A stretch of DNA of 64,000 bases from Allobosea sp. ASV33 (GCF_016428755.1 NZ_JAELTI010000001.1:62001-126000), one strand, 5' to 3'; positions 26,193 through 35,285 are shown, counted from the first letter of the stretch. Translations and numbers: made by a program. The notes: generated from the letters alone by a model not told the origin.

Positions 26193-26237
26193 ATGACATC
26201 GCATTACCATGCCGTCGTCTGGCTCGATCAACGTTAG
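26193..26237 (+). pseudogene. Host-attachment-type protein, first 14 codons only
   Basis: MTSHYHAVVWLDQR then TAG. This matches, from memory, the N-terminus of the host-attachment/eRF1-like proteins common in alphaproteobacterial stress clusters, where the following residues would be EARI and so on. The gene is cut off where an integrase fragment begins on the other strand. An AGAGGA-type ribosome site precedes the ATG. Confidence 0.45.
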
Positions 26238-26375
26238 CTCCTGTTCCAAGAGCCACCGAAGATAGACATTCAGGTCGTCGCGGTACGTCTCGATCGTGCC
26301 AGGCGATGCACCCCGCTCACTCGACAGGCTTGTCAGCCACAGTTCGGACAGTTGGCGATCATTCATAGAGGCCAT
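26235..26375 (-). pseudogene. Tyrosine recombinase N-terminal stub
   Basis: On the minus strand the first 45 or so codons read MASMNDRQLSELWLTSLSSE, continuing GASPGTIETYRDDLNVYLRWLL. This is the SAM-like core-binding domain of XerC/D-type integrases. It then runs into the reverse of the host-attachment stub, so all catalytic residues are missing. It marks a rearrangement at the right edge of the stress island. The following 26376-26685 holds nothing I can support. Confidence 0.65.
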
Positions 26376-26685
26376 TCCTCGGAACTCTGCCCCGGGGCTG
26401 ACCCATCGCTGACGCAGATCGCCCGCACCATAGCAGCAGATTGCGCGCGGCCATTAGAAGGAAGAAGCAGCCGCAGGCCGGACTACCGAATAGGGCCTCA
26501 GCCAAAATCCGAGCGTGAGCGCTTCGAACCGGTTAAAAAAGTTTCGAAGCTGAAGAGATGCGCATCACCGTTGCGATCCGCCAGGATAACTTCCGTTTGC
26601 CCCAAGAGACCACCTCTTTGAGCACCGCAGTATAGCCGGATGAATTCAGGAAATGTTTCGTCGGATCGATGGAGGCCGGTCGCAT

Positions 26686-28359
26686 TCAGCCCGCCGCCAC
26701 TTCGCTGCCCTCGATCACCCCGTGCAGCCGGATGGCAAGCTCGATGGCGAAGCGCTTGTCGGCGGTTTCAGGGTCGATGCCGAAGAGATCCTGGATGCGC
26801 GAGAGCCGGTAGCGCAGCGTGGTGACATGGAGACCCATCGCATCGGCACAGGCCTGGGCCCGGCAGCCCTCGCGCAGATAGGCGGCTAGCGTTTCGAGAT
26901 ATGGCGTGTCGTGCTTCCGGTCATGCGCGATCACCGCACCGATCGCGCCATCGACGAAGCTGCGCACATCAGCCGACTCGGCGGCGCCGATCAGCATGGG
27001 CATCGGGCCGAAATCGAAAGCTGACAGGGTTCCGCTACGCCCGAAGGAGCGCGCGATGCGGATCATCCTCCAGCAACGCTCCCATTCCTTGGGATAGCTG
27101 TCGAGCCCGCCGCAGATGCCGCCGAGCACGACGATCGGCTCGCGGCTGAAGCTTTGGCGGAGCACCTCGACCATGCGTCGGGGCAACCGCCCGGCACGCT
27201 CCGCCTCACCGCTCTTCTCCTCGGGCACCAGACAGACAAGCCCGCCGCCGACCGCGATGACGTTGATCGGCAGGTTCATCTGCCGCGCGAGCCGCGTCAC
27301 GGCATGATGGCAATCAATGCTGATATCGGTCGGCAGCGATGTGCCATCGGGGAAATCCACCACGATCATCCGGGCCGGTGCGCCGAGCGCTAGCCCAAGC
27401 CGGCGGCCGCGCTGGACGACATCGTCGGAATCGCGCCAACGCCTTTCGACGATCTCGAAGAACAACTCGGTCAAAGTGCGTGTCTCGAAGCGGAACCGGA
27501 TGACACTGCGCATCATCTGCACGCTGAGCGCGAATTTCACGCTGTCTAGCAGCAGGCGCTGGAGATCGCCGCCGCCCTCGCCTGCTCCCGGAAATATCAC
27601 CAGCGCGCCGACTGCCTGTCCGTCGACATCGAGCGCCTCGATCCGCGCCGTGACCTGGAGCCGCTGCGCCCCGTCATCGAGACGGAGGATCAAGGGCTCG
27701 GCACCGCCGGTCGCGACCGCGTCGCGCGCGGCGAGCGTGATCTGGGCGCCGAGCGGGCCGTCGATCGCCCGTGCCCAGGCGGAATCGTCGAAGCGTAAAG
27801 GCGCGGGGGAGCGGCTGGCGGCCAGCGCGTTGCCGGCGAAATCCACGACAAGGATCGCCTCCGGCAGCAATTCGGCAAGCATCGTCGAGAGAGCCGCCAT
27901 CGAGCCGCCCGACAGGACCGCCTGCAGCAGCATGGTCTGGGTCTGCAGCGCGCTCTGCAATTGCTCGGCTGCCTGGCGCTGCGTGCGTAGTCGATGCTCG
28001 CGTTCGACGGCAATGCCGCCGAGATGCACGATCATGCTCATGAAGGCGAGGTCGTCGGCCGAAACGTCCTGAATCTCGCGGGAAACGACGTTCAGCACCA
28101 TGGCCCGCCCTTGCGCATCGGAGCAGCTCATGGGCAGCACGAGAACGGTGCGGTAGTCGCGTTCGAAAGCCTCCCGGCGATAACCGGGGAATTCCTCCGA
28201 GGCGCGCGCGTCCCGGATATAGACGGGCTCGTTACGCTGGAGCGCGATCAGGGCCGGGCTGGTGGCTAGTTCCCACCGGTCTTCCAGGCGCCGGCGCAGC
28301 AAGGTCGGATCGTGGCGGACGACGACATGGGCGTCGCCATGCGGCGCATCGATCGCCAT
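26686..28359 (-). CDS. PucR/CdaR-type transcriptional regulator with GAF domain, probably N-terminally truncated
   Basis: A 557-residue frame. The first 105 residues resemble the later half of a GAF sensor domain (LVLPMSCSDAQGRAMVLNVVS), with the usual first 40-50 residues missing. A middle coiled part and a GGDEF-like/CdaR central domain follow. The C-terminus is a PucR HTH: VDGAIG...YLETLAAYLREG, then ADAMGLHVTTLRYRLSRIQDL. This family commonly controls purine, amino-acid or amine catabolism. The gene faces the fragment at 28371, and both lack their 5' ends, so a deletion removed the shared promoter. Whether it is still expressed is doubtful. Confidence 0.75.
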   Translation of the reverse strand: MAIDAPHGDAHVVVRHDPTLLRRRLEDRWELATSPALIALQRNEPVYIRDARASEEFPGYRREAFERDYRTVLVLPMSCSDAQGRAMVLNVVSREIQDVSADDLAFMSMIVHLGGIAVEREHRLRTQRQAAEQLQSALQTQTMLLQAVLSGGSMAALSTMLAELLPEAILVVDFAGNALAASRSPAPLRFDDSAWARAIDGPLGAQITLAARDAVATGGAEPLILRLDDGAQRLQVTARIEALDVDGQAVGALVIFPGAGEGGGDLQRLLLDSVKFALSVQMMRSVIRFRFETRTLTELFFEIVERRWRDSDDVVQRGRRLGLALGAPARMIVVDFPDGTSLPTDISIDCHHAVTRLARQMNLPINVIAVGGGLVCLVPEEKSGEAERAGRLPRRMVEVLRQSFSREPIVVLGGICGGLDSYPKEWERCWRMIRIARSFGRSGTLSAFDFGPMPMLIGAAESADVRSFVDGAIGAVIAHDRKHDTPYLETLAAYLREGCRAQACADAMGLHVTTLRYRLSRIQDLFGIDPETADKRFAIELAIRLHGVIEGSEVAAG

Positions 28360-28370
28360 GATCGAACCCA

Positions 28371-28601
28371 GCGCCCACCCGCAACGGGCCGGGCGCGCTT
28401 ATCTCCCTGCCGATGATCCACAAGAGCGAGACCGGCAAGCGCTCCCACTTCCTCACCGCCCAGTTCCAGATCCCGGACGCGCCGGCCGCCGACGAAGTTC
28501 TGGTCGCGATCGGTGCCGCCGATAGCAGCCGCGCCCATCCCCGCCTCGCCGATCGTTTCCAGGACATGGAGGAAATGAAGCGGGAGTTGGAGACCGCGTG
28601 A
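28371..28601 (+). pseudogene. Amino-acid synthesis family (DUF1185-like) protein, C-terminal fragment
   Basis: The frame is open from about 28371 with no family start. It reads NGPGALISLPMIHKSETGKR, a fragment continuing SHFLTAQFQIPDAPAADEV and ending at RFQDMEEMKRELETA. From memory this matches the C-terminal part of the amino acid synthesis (AmA_synth) family, about 190 residues long, so over half is lost. It is followed by a good terminator at 28636, which supports this as a real gene end. It faces the truncated PucR regulator. Confidence 0.6.
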
Positions 28602-28635
28602 GCGCTCGACGCTTTCCCTGCCGACGGCATTGCGG

Positions 28636-28661
28636 GCCCGCCGATCCGGCGGGCGCCTTTT
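28636..28661 (+). terminator. Rho-independent terminator
   Basis: A 7-bp GC stem (GCCCGCC/GGCGGGC) with loop GATCC, followed after GCC by TTTT. It lies 35 bases after the AmA_synth fragment stop, and also 34 bases from the end of the convergent aminotransferase. Confidence 0.75.
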
Positions 28662-28694
28662 CCATACCGGTTGCCGGAGGACCGGGCGGCCATG

Positions 28695-29861
28695 TCAGGC
28701 AAGCGCCACCTTGTCGCGGGCGAGCTCGTCCATCACCTGCCGGACCGCCTTCTCGGCAATGGCGACGATCTCGTCGATCTCGACTCGGGTCGCGATCAAA
28801 GGCGGCGCAAAGCCGAGTATTTCGCCATGCGGATCAGCCCGCGATCGCGCGCCGCCTTGGAGATGCGCGCGCCGACCTTGAGAACGGGGTCGAAGCGTGT
28901 TTTGGACTCGCGGTTCACTACGAATTCGAGGGCGCCGAGCATGCCGACACCACGGACCTCGCCGACAATTGGCAACTGCGCGAATGTTGCCTTCATCCGC
29001 TCCTGGAAGTAACCGCCGACCTCGCGCGCCTTGCCGGCTAGATCGTCCTTCTCGACGATGTCTAGCACGGCATTCGCGGCCGCCGCACCGATGGGATGGC
29101 CGGAATAGGTATAGCCATGCGAGAAGGCACCGACGCGGTCGGCGCCCTCCTCCATCACCTTGTAGACCTTCTCGCCCACGATCGCGGCCGAGAACGGGAA
29201 ATAGGCCGAGGTAAGGCCCTTGGCGACGGTGATCAGGTCCGGTTCGATACCATAGATGCGAGCCGAAAGGCGTACCGATGCGGCCGAAGCCGGTGACGAC
29301 CTCGTCGGCAATCAACAGTACGTCGTATTTGTGCAAGACCGCCTGGATCGCGGTCCAGTAGCCTTCCGGCGGCGGGGTAATGCCGCCCGTGCCGAGCACC
29401 GGCTCACCAATGAAGGCGCCGACCGTTTCCGGCCCCTCGCGCAGGATCAGTTCCTCCAACTCGTCGGCAAGGCGCTTCGAGAACTCGGCCTCTGTCTCGC
29501 CGGCCTGTGCACCCCAGTAGTGGTGCGGCGCGCCAGTGTGGAGGATGCCGGAGAACGGCAGGTCCATATGGTCGTGATAGAAGCTCATGCCGGTCATCGA
29601 GCCGCAGACGACTGAGCAGCCATGGTAGCCGCGCAGCCGCGAGATGATCTTCTTCTTCCGCGGCTGGCCGCGCAGGTTGTTGTAGTGCCAGACGAGCTTG
29701 GCCTGGGTCTCGTTCGCGTCCGAGCCGGACATCCCGTAGAAAACCTTGCTCATCTTGCCCGGCGCCATCCGGACGAGCCGATCCGACAGGACCGCGAGCT
29801 CATCTGTCGTATGGGCGGCGTAGGAATGATAATAGGCGACCCTCGACACGCGCTTCATCAC
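28695..29861 (-). pseudogene. Class III (PLP) aminotransferase, truncated and twice frameshifted
   Basis: The first 210 residues match class III omega-aminotransferases: YYHSYAAHTTDELAVLS, FYGMSGSDANETQAKLV, the RGYHG segment and EVVTGFGRIGTPFGS. About 70 N-terminal residues are missing. After GFGRIGTPFGS (near 29268) the sense frame changes to one reading IYGIEPDLITVAKGLTSAYF, with the PLP lysine in VAKGLTS, and HGYTYSGHP. Near 28825 it returns to the first frame with PHGEILGFAPPLIATRVEI. The two shifts compensate each other, but about 145 codons are scrambled if translated in one frame. It lies head to head with an opine-dehydrogenase fragment. Confidence 0.85.
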
Positions 29862-30063
29862 CGAGGACGTGCCCTTCGGACTTGTGCCGCTCGTATTCCT
29901 CGGTGCGATCTGCGGAACGCCCCTGCCGGTCCATCAGGCCGGTATCGCGCTGTTCGACGCGATCATGGCGCGCGACTTCCGTGCCGAGAACGACCTGCTC
30001 CCGGCGCTTTGTCTCTCAGGCTTGAGCCCAACAGAACTGCACAGGGAGCTCCGGGAGGACTGA
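29851..30063 (+). pseudogene. NAD/NADP octopine/nopaline dehydrogenase family, C-terminal fragment
   Basis: The frame begins without a start codon inside RFITEDVPFGLVPLVFLG and ends at SPTELHRELRED with TGA at 30061-30063. RxITEDVPxGLVP is the conserved C-terminal entry of opine-dehydrogenase-like enzymes, which reduce imines formed from amino acids and keto acids. About 290 N-terminal residues are absent. Its left end meets the truncated 5' end of the divergent aminotransferase. The 30064-30486 stretch that follows has no supported gene. Confidence 0.7.
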
Positions 30064-30486
30064 TGCCCCAATCGGCGTCGGTACGTCGGCACTCGATGAG
30101 TTATAGAACCGTGCCGTAAGCTTCCGCCAATGAACGGCGGAGCAATCGGTTGCGGAGGCATCCGCGTGCAGCGAAACTATCGGTCCCGGCCGCGGGAGAC
30201 TTGCATCTCGAATGAAGGATGCGCCGATTGGTCTCTAACGGGTCAAGGTCTGGCTGCATGGTCCTGAGCGGAAATTGCCGTCGGGTGCCTACGTTCTCTG
30301 CGTTCTCCTCGGCAATTGATGGGGCAGCTGAGTGCGGTGTAGCTTGGTTGAAACCGCAGATCGGCGGATCTGGTCGGCGGCATGACACAGAATCGGCGCG
30401 ATAATCTACTCCCTCCTCGGGCATCGCGCCCGCTCGGGAGCTCGTTACGGCCTCCTGTCTTGCCTTCGCGTAACTGCTCGTGGATG

Positions 30487-30741
30487 TCAGGCCGACCGGA
30501 ACTCGTTGCCGTGGCGCAGCATGGCGTGCATGACGATGGCGAGGCGGCGGGCGAGTGCTATGCGCGCTTTGCCCATTGTCGATCGCCTTGCGATGGCGAG
30601 CGTCCAGTCCTTCAATTTCAGCTCGCCCTTGTAATGGGTCAGCATGATGATCGCAGCTTCGTGGAGCAGTGTCCGCACGCGCTTGTCACCGACCTTGGAG
30701 ATACTCCCGACAGCCGAGGAGGCCGTTCTGGCGAGCACCAT
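30487..30741 (-). mobile_element. IS110-family transposase C-terminal fragment
   Basis: The minus frame reads SISKVGDKRVRTLLHEAAII, then MLTHYKGELKLKDWTLAIAR and GKARIALARRLAIVMHAMLR, ending HGNEF. This is the conserved C-terminal Tnp_20 domain of IS110/IS116/IS902 transposases (serine side). The N-terminal DEDD nuclease half is missing. It is a dead remnant in the decayed region. Confidence 0.85.
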
Positions 30742-30912
30742 CGCTTTCTACTTCGCCCTCAGCGGGCAGCGCGTCGATGCTGACTACGGTTTTGCCGACA
30801 TTGAACTTGAGCTGATGTTCGCTAGCATCCGCGCCAGCGGAAATTTGCAAGCTTCGGCAACCCGTGTCGGCGTAGAGACCCGCCCTGCAGGGCGGGAAGA
30901 GGACTGAGACGA

Positions 30913-31313
30913 ATGTGCGAGGTTGGAAAAACTTACACCTTCACAATGGTTGATGTTGACGGTAGTATTTCTGAGGAAGGAGGCACCGTCGAGGCATACC
31001 AGCATCCCTGGTGAAACTCGCCGATGTTGACTTAAGCAAGGGGCCCTTCGCCCCTCCCGGCCCCGGTCCCATGATCATCAAGGGACCTATCATCAACGTG
31101 ACATCCCTTCACTTCGTGCAGGCGATCCTCCTTAAGCCGCTGCCGGTGGTGAACCAAGGGGCTCACTCAAGCTCCCTTTCTGTCGAGGTTCAGAGTGACG
31201 GCAGCGTCCTCTATGTGTCTAACGAGGGCGACATGGTCAATAAAGTCGCATGGGACCACTACGGGACATCGCAAGGCGCCACCGAAGGCATTCTAGAGGC
31301 AAACCGGGCTTAG
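30913..31313 (+). pseudogene. Small unknown protein, probably one frameshift
   Basis: ATG 30913 opens a 33-codon frame (MCEVGKTYTFTMVDVDGSIS and on) ending HPW-stop at 31012. A second frame starts at GTG 31011 and runs 100 codons (MKLADVDLSKGPFAPPGPGP and on, to LEANRA). Adding one C to the CCC at 31004-31006 fuses them as ...YQHPLVKLADVDLS..., a single protein of about 134 residues. No family is recognised; the middle has a Pro/Gly stretch and a hydrophobic strand pattern. Confidence 0.4.
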
Positions 31314-31458
31314 CGGATCACGGACCGATACTGCCGGCTGGCGTGAAGATCATTCTTCCAAAGATTTCAGCGCTGTGACCTAGAAAGCAGCAACGCAACC
31401 AACCGGCTAATCGCTTTGGCTTATTTGGCCGCCCGCCAAAGCCTGCCACTCTGGATTC

Positions 31459-31532
31459 AGCCACGTAGCTCAGCTGGATAGAGCGCCGGATTCGTAATCC
31501 GGGGGTCGCGGGTTCGAATCCCGCCTTGGATT
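31459..31532 (+). tRNA. tRNA-Thr(CGT)-like gene with defective acceptor stem
   Basis: The D arm (TAGCTCAGCTGGATAGAGC), anticodon arm (CCGGA-TTCGTAA-TCCGG, anticodon CGT) and T arm (GCGGG-TTCGAAT-CCCGC) are all canonical. The acceptor strand AGCCACG (31459-31465) should pair with CGTGGCT, but the sequence is CTTGGAT (31525-31531), giving two mismatches. No CCA is encoded. It is either a tRNA pseudogene or a copy whose 3' end was replaced at an attachment site. A terminator follows at once. Confidence 0.7.
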
Positions 31533-31569
31533 GGGGCCGCCTTCGCAGGCGCCCCCCTTTGTTTTTGGA
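31533..31569 (+). terminator. Rho-independent terminator after the tRNA
   Basis: Stem GGGGCCGCC with GGCGCCCC (one bulge), loop TTCGCA, then CCTTTGTTTTT. Its position right after the tRNA supports past transcription of that gene. Confidence 0.75.
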
Positions 31570-31591
31570 AGCTCAGCGCGCATGCCGGTGA

Positions 31592-32028
31592 TTGGGCGAA
31601 ACCTACCGTGGCTCGACAAGCCAAGCAGCAACGACATGCTCTCCCTTGACGACGACGTCGCGTCCCACGACGAGCGATCTCAACTTCGGGTCCGTAGGCG
31701 TACTGAGCGCGCCACATGACGCTTTCACGAACCTGGCGCCGACTTGCACGAATGGCACCCTTACCAGATCGGCCTCGATGGCGGATTGTCGGGAGCTGCG
31801 AACCCGACCCTGAGGCGAATGACGAAGGGATCGGAAATCGTTACCTACGGGCTCTATCGCAATACCGCGCGCAGCCAGCCCTTCGGAAACACGCTCGGCG
31901 TCGACACATTAGCAGGCATGGGCACGGGTCTGGCGCAGACGACATTCGTCTACGGACGCGTGCCCGCCCAGGTCAAGCCCTCGCCGGGTGCCTATACCGA
32001 CACAATTCAGGCAATTATAACCTATTGA
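31592..32028 (+). pseudogene. Spore coat U (SCPU/CsuA-B type) domain protein, frameshifted
   Basis: Two frames join into one SCPU domain. The first reads SDLNFGSVGVLSAPHDAF, then APTCTNGT near 31750. The second reads PYQIGLDGGLSGAANPTLRR, then a core with YGLYRNTARSQPFG, GTGLAQTTFVYGRVPAQVKP and the typical C-terminal strand YTDTIQAIITY. One added C in CCC at 31758-31760 restores continuity. There is no clear signal peptide or start, so the 5' end is also damaged. Intact relatives form secreted pili or coats. No partner usher or chaperone genes remain. The 32029-32420 stretch after it holds no supported gene. Confidence 0.7.
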
Positions 32029-32420
32029 ATGCCGAAGGTTGCTTCAAGAAAACTCTCCAAGGCATCGGATTCTAACGTAGTCGTTCGCATGTCCTGGTTA
32101 TCTCGATGGCATATTTCCCGGAAAAGCTGAGACAGGAAGTGGACTGCTTTCGTGCTGCGCCAAATGCAGAAACTGGCACCCTGCCCGATACTGGACATTC
32201 TAACACGTGACCGCTGCGCCCATGAGCAGGCGAGGTTCATTTGTAAGCTTGCATTCAGCCGGCGCCCAATCCGGAACTTTGCCGCCTCTCAAGAACAGTG
32301 GCGCCACCAAGACTGGAGCTGGAAAATATCGACAGTTTCAGGGTCCTTTAATTCGCTTAAAATCGCCCTTCCATCCGCGCAAGATGCATCGTCCAAGAAC
32401 CTGGAACTCAAGGGAATGGC

Positions 32421-33500
32421 ATGTTTGTCAAAGAAGCGCGTGAGCCAACCCGACGGGGGCTGCTGAAGACATCCGGCGCTACATTGCTGACGGTTCCGTT
32501 CCTGTCGCGACGCGCCGTAGCCCAGGACGCGATCTTTTTGGTCTCGGTTCCCGACGCCGCGCTGGAAAAATTCGTCATCGATGACGTCGCTCCCATCATG
32601 AGGAGGCGATATGGCGCGACGATCCGAACCCGGACTGCCGCCTCCTCCGGGGCCTTGTCGACGCTGCGGGCGCAACGGCGGGCCCCCACGTTGATCGCCA
32701 CCACATTGGACCAGAGCTATGCCATCCAGGCGCTTCAGGAAGATCTGGTCGAGCCGGTGTCGGTGGGACGGGTCCCTCATCTCGCCGACGTGATGGGCAA
32801 GGCGAAGGTCGCCGACGACAGCATCGTAAGCTTTATCCTGAGTGTTGACACGCTTTGCTACAACACGGATGCCTGGCAGGGGGCGCCGAAAAGCTACCGG
32901 GAGGTTTTCCGGGATGGCCCGGTGTCGAAAGCCGCGATCCCATCGCCGAGCGGCGGGATCGGTTTCGAATTTCTGGCAATCCTCTCATCGATCGCGACGG
33001 GCAAGCCGCTCGTCGAGGCCGCGCTGGAGCTGGAGGCTGGCATCAACTATCTCGCGCGATACCGCGACAAGTTCGGGATGATTTACGCGCGCACGCAGGA
33101 GGTGATGCCGCTGCTCGCGAATGGCGACATGTCCTCATGTTTCACAAAGACACGGTTCCTGACGGACTGGATGGAGCGAAAAGCCGCCGTCGACTGTACC
33201 GTTCCCCAGGAAGGAGCCTTCTACAGCCTCAACTGCCTGTTGCCGGTCAAAGGTAGCCCCAGCCTGGACATGGGGATGGCGTTCATCGACACGATGCTTT
33301 CGCCGGCGATTCAAAGCCGGCTGGCTTCCAAGATCGGCTCGGCTCCGGTCAATCTGAAGGCCGAGAGCAAGATCCCCGATGCGTTGAAGAACGTCGTGCC
33401 CACGCCAGCGCAGATCGACAGTCTCGTCCTGCTACCGGACCTGACGCCCTTGAGAGTTGCTTCAGTAGCCAAGATGTTCAATGCGAAGATCGCTCGCTAG
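32421..33500 (+). CDS. ABC transporter substrate-binding protein (Tat-type signal), paralogue 1
   Basis: A 359-residue periplasmic binding protein. The N-terminus has a twin-arginine-like signal (PTRRGLLKTSGATLLTVP, then AVAQ near residue 35). The mature protein resembles the iron/spermidine/opine-type class: LSVDTLCYNTDAW, ARTQEVMPLLANGD and GAFYSLNCLLPVKGSPSL, ending FNAKIAR. It shares these motifs with the binding protein at 37011, which is in the operon with permeases and ATPase. No permease genes lie beside this copy. The ATG at 32421 has an AAGGGA site. Confidence 0.88.
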   Translation: MFVKEAREPTRRGLLKTSGATLLTVPFLSRRAVAQDAIFLVSVPDAALEKFVIDDVAPIMRRRYGATIRTRTAASSGALSTLRAQRRAPTLIATTLDQSYAIQALQEDLVEPVSVGRVPHLADVMGKAKVADDSIVSFILSVDTLCYNTDAWQGAPKSYREVFRDGPVSKAAIPSPSGGIGFEFLAILSSIATGKPLVEAALELEAGINYLARYRDKFGMIYARTQEVMPLLANGDMSSCFTKTRFLTDWMERKAAVDCTVPQEGAFYSLNCLLPVKGSPSLDMGMAFIDTMLSPAIQSRLASKIGSAPVNLKAESKIPDALKNVVPTPAQIDSLVLLPDLTPLRVASVAKMFNAKIAR

Positions 33501-33627
33501 CGATGTTCAGACGCTCGATGGGGGCTGCTGAATTATCGTGACCCGGCGCAGCGCTCCACCGCATTGACGAGACCGATGGTCACTAACAGCATCGGGAACC
33601 GGTCGAAGACGCTCGACATGGCTTCGG

Positions 33628-34524
33628 TTACTGGAAAGCGCCTTCGCCGATGATGCTGGCGACGATGTCGGTCGCCTTGATGATGGTGGGGTCTGTAACG
33701 GTCCTGTTGCAGAAGACGGCATATTGCAGCGTCGGAGGCTTGAACTTCGTCTCGATGATCTGCAGTTCGCCGGCCGCCAACTGGGCCCGGCAATAGGCTG
33801 GAGGCAATGCCGCCGCACCCAGGCCGACGATGGCGAATTCACGGAGCACCGAGAGATTGGACGCGCTCAGGATACGGGAGGGATAGAGCCCGTGTTGATG
33901 AAACAAGCTGATGATCGCCTCATGGAAAAGGGACATGTTCGGCTGGAGCAGCAGCGGCAGTTCGGCAAGCTCGGCAAGTGAACCGACTGTTCCCCTCGGC
34001 AGCAGCCCCGGGCTGCAAATCCAGGTCGGGCGGCTCTCGGTCAGGATCGTGCAGTTGAACTCGCCCGCACGCATCGGCAAGGACGGACAAATGATGAGAT
34101 CGAGCATCTGGTCGCGCAAGCCCTGCACCAGAATATCGTTCCAATCGACGGTAGGATCGATCTGCAGGCCTGGAAAAGCTGCACCGATCGCGTCGATCAG
34201 CTGCTTCAGATAAAGCGAGGCGACCAGCTCGGTGATGCCGAGACGCAGCACGTTGCCGTGCTTGTGGGTGGGCTTGGTCAGCCGGAAGATGTTGGCTCGC
34301 GTATCAAGCAGCTTCTCACACAAAAGCAGGATCTGTCGCCCCTCGGCGCTGGCGACGAGCGAGCGTCCGTCGCGCTCGAACACACGCATGCCCAGCGCCG
34401 CTTCGAACTCCTGAAGGCGCTTGGAGACTGTCGACTCGGTCGTGTTCAGCCGTTCGGCCGCCTTCACGATTCCGCCCAAGCGAACAACGCTGTGAAACGC
34501 CTCGACCTGTTTGAATGTAATCAC
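33628..34524 (-). CDS. LysR-type transcriptional regulator
   Basis: A 298-residue regulator. The N-terminal winged HTH covers residues 1-60 (FHSVVRLGGIVKAAERLNTT, then ESTVSKRLQEFEAALG). The effector domain follows from about 90 with LGITELVASLYLKQLID and TLVQGLRDQ-type strands. It is divergent from the RraA-transporter operon with 110 bases between starts, the usual layout for a LysR protein controlling its neighbours. The likely inducer is the transported substrate or an intermediate. The shared gap (34525-34634) includes an AT-rich stretch (AATTATTTCGCTTTC) suited to promoter elements. Confidence 0.92.
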   Translation of the reverse strand: MITFKQVEAFHSVVRLGGIVKAAERLNTTESTVSKRLQEFEAALGMRVFERDGRSLVASAEGRQILLLCEKLLDTRANIFRLTKPTHKHGNVLRLGITELVASLYLKQLIDAIGAAFPGLQIDPTVDWNDILVQGLRDQMLDLIICPSLPMRAGEFNCTILTESRPTWICSPGLLPRGTVGSLAELAELPLLLQPNMSLFHEAIISLFHQHGLYPSRILSASNLSVLREFAIVGLGAAALPPAYCRAQLAAGELQIIETKFKPPTLQYAVFCNRTVTDPTIIKATDIVASIIGEGAFQ

Positions 34525-34634
34525 GGGGGCTTCCGATACTGGAAAATTACGACATCGACACTGCTAATTATTTCGCTTTCTTATGTTTGTGAGCGGGCTC
34601 AGGATGACTGTCAACAGCCAGCTAGGAGCACGAC

Positions 34635-35264
34635 GTGAGCTCAGATGCTTTGATCCGCGATTTTTCCGGCCTGTCCACGACCGTGATCGGCGACAACCTC
34701 GACAGGTTGCGAGGAGCGGTCGGCCTTCGGCCGCTGCATGGTTCCAAGTCGGTCGTCGGCCGGGCCTTCACCGTGCAGACCCGACCCGGCGACAACCTCT
34801 TCGTCCATCTTTCGCTCGATCTGGCCAAGCCGGGCGACATCATTGTCGTGGACGGAGGAGGGCTCGAGACCGGCGCCCTCATCGGTGAGATCATGATGCG
34901 CTATGCCCAGAGCAAGGGCATTGCCGGTTTCGTCATCGACGGCGCCGTTCGCGATGCGGCCGCGTTTATCGAGGCTGAGTTTCCTTGTTTTGCTCGGTCA
35001 ACCTCGAACCGCGGCCCGCATAAGAACGGGCCCGGCACGGTGCGGCAGCCGATTTCGGTCGGCGGTATGCCGGTGCAGCAGGGCGACATCATCGTCGGGG
35101 ACGTCGACGGAGTGGTCGCGATCCGTCCGGACGAGGCAGAGCATGTGCTCAAGCAGTCCACTCAGCAGCTCGTCAAGGAACGCCAATTGCTGGAGGACAT
35201 CGCCGAAGGCCGCTTCGACAGGCGATGGCTCGCTGAGCTGATCGAACTCCACGGCGAACGATAG
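34635..35264 (+). CDS. RraA-like protein (HMG/oxaloacetate aldolase family)
   Basis: A 209-residue protein of the RraA-like fold. The hallmark block GLETGALIGEIMMRYAQSKG near residues 75-95 leads into IAGFVIDGAVRDA, the metal and substrate loop of 4-hydroxy-4-methyl-2-oxoglutarate/4-carboxy-4-hydroxy-2-oxoadipate aldolases. GDVDGVVAIRPDEAE near residue 155 is also typical. In a catabolic operon an aldolase or decarboxylase role is more likely than RNase E inhibition. GTG start at 34635 with a GGAG site. First gene of the operon to 41835; the permease follows 21 bases later. Confidence 0.88.
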   Translation: MSSDALIRDFSGLSTTVIGDNLDRLRGAVGLRPLHGSKSVVGRAFTVQTRPGDNLFVHLSLDLAKPGDIIVVDGGGLETGALIGEIMMRYAQSKGIAGFVIDGAVRDAAAFIEAEFPCFARSTSNRGPHKNGPGTVRQPISVGGMPVQQGDIIVGDVDGVVAIRPDEAEHVLKQSTQQLVKERQLLEDIAEGRFDRRWLAELIELHGER

Positions 35265-35285
35265 AGCTCAGAGGAGCGCTGGATC

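Noticed and set aside
26376-26685. Plus-strand ORF between integrase stub and PucR gene
   Set aside because: No start signal and no similarity; the sequence looks like the upstream gap of the lost integrase gene.
31457-31717. 86-codon minus-strand ORF ending in a PIQGGIRTRDPRI-type sequence
   Set aside because: That sequence is the well-known false translation of the T arm of a tRNA; the ORF covers the tRNA-Thr-like gene.
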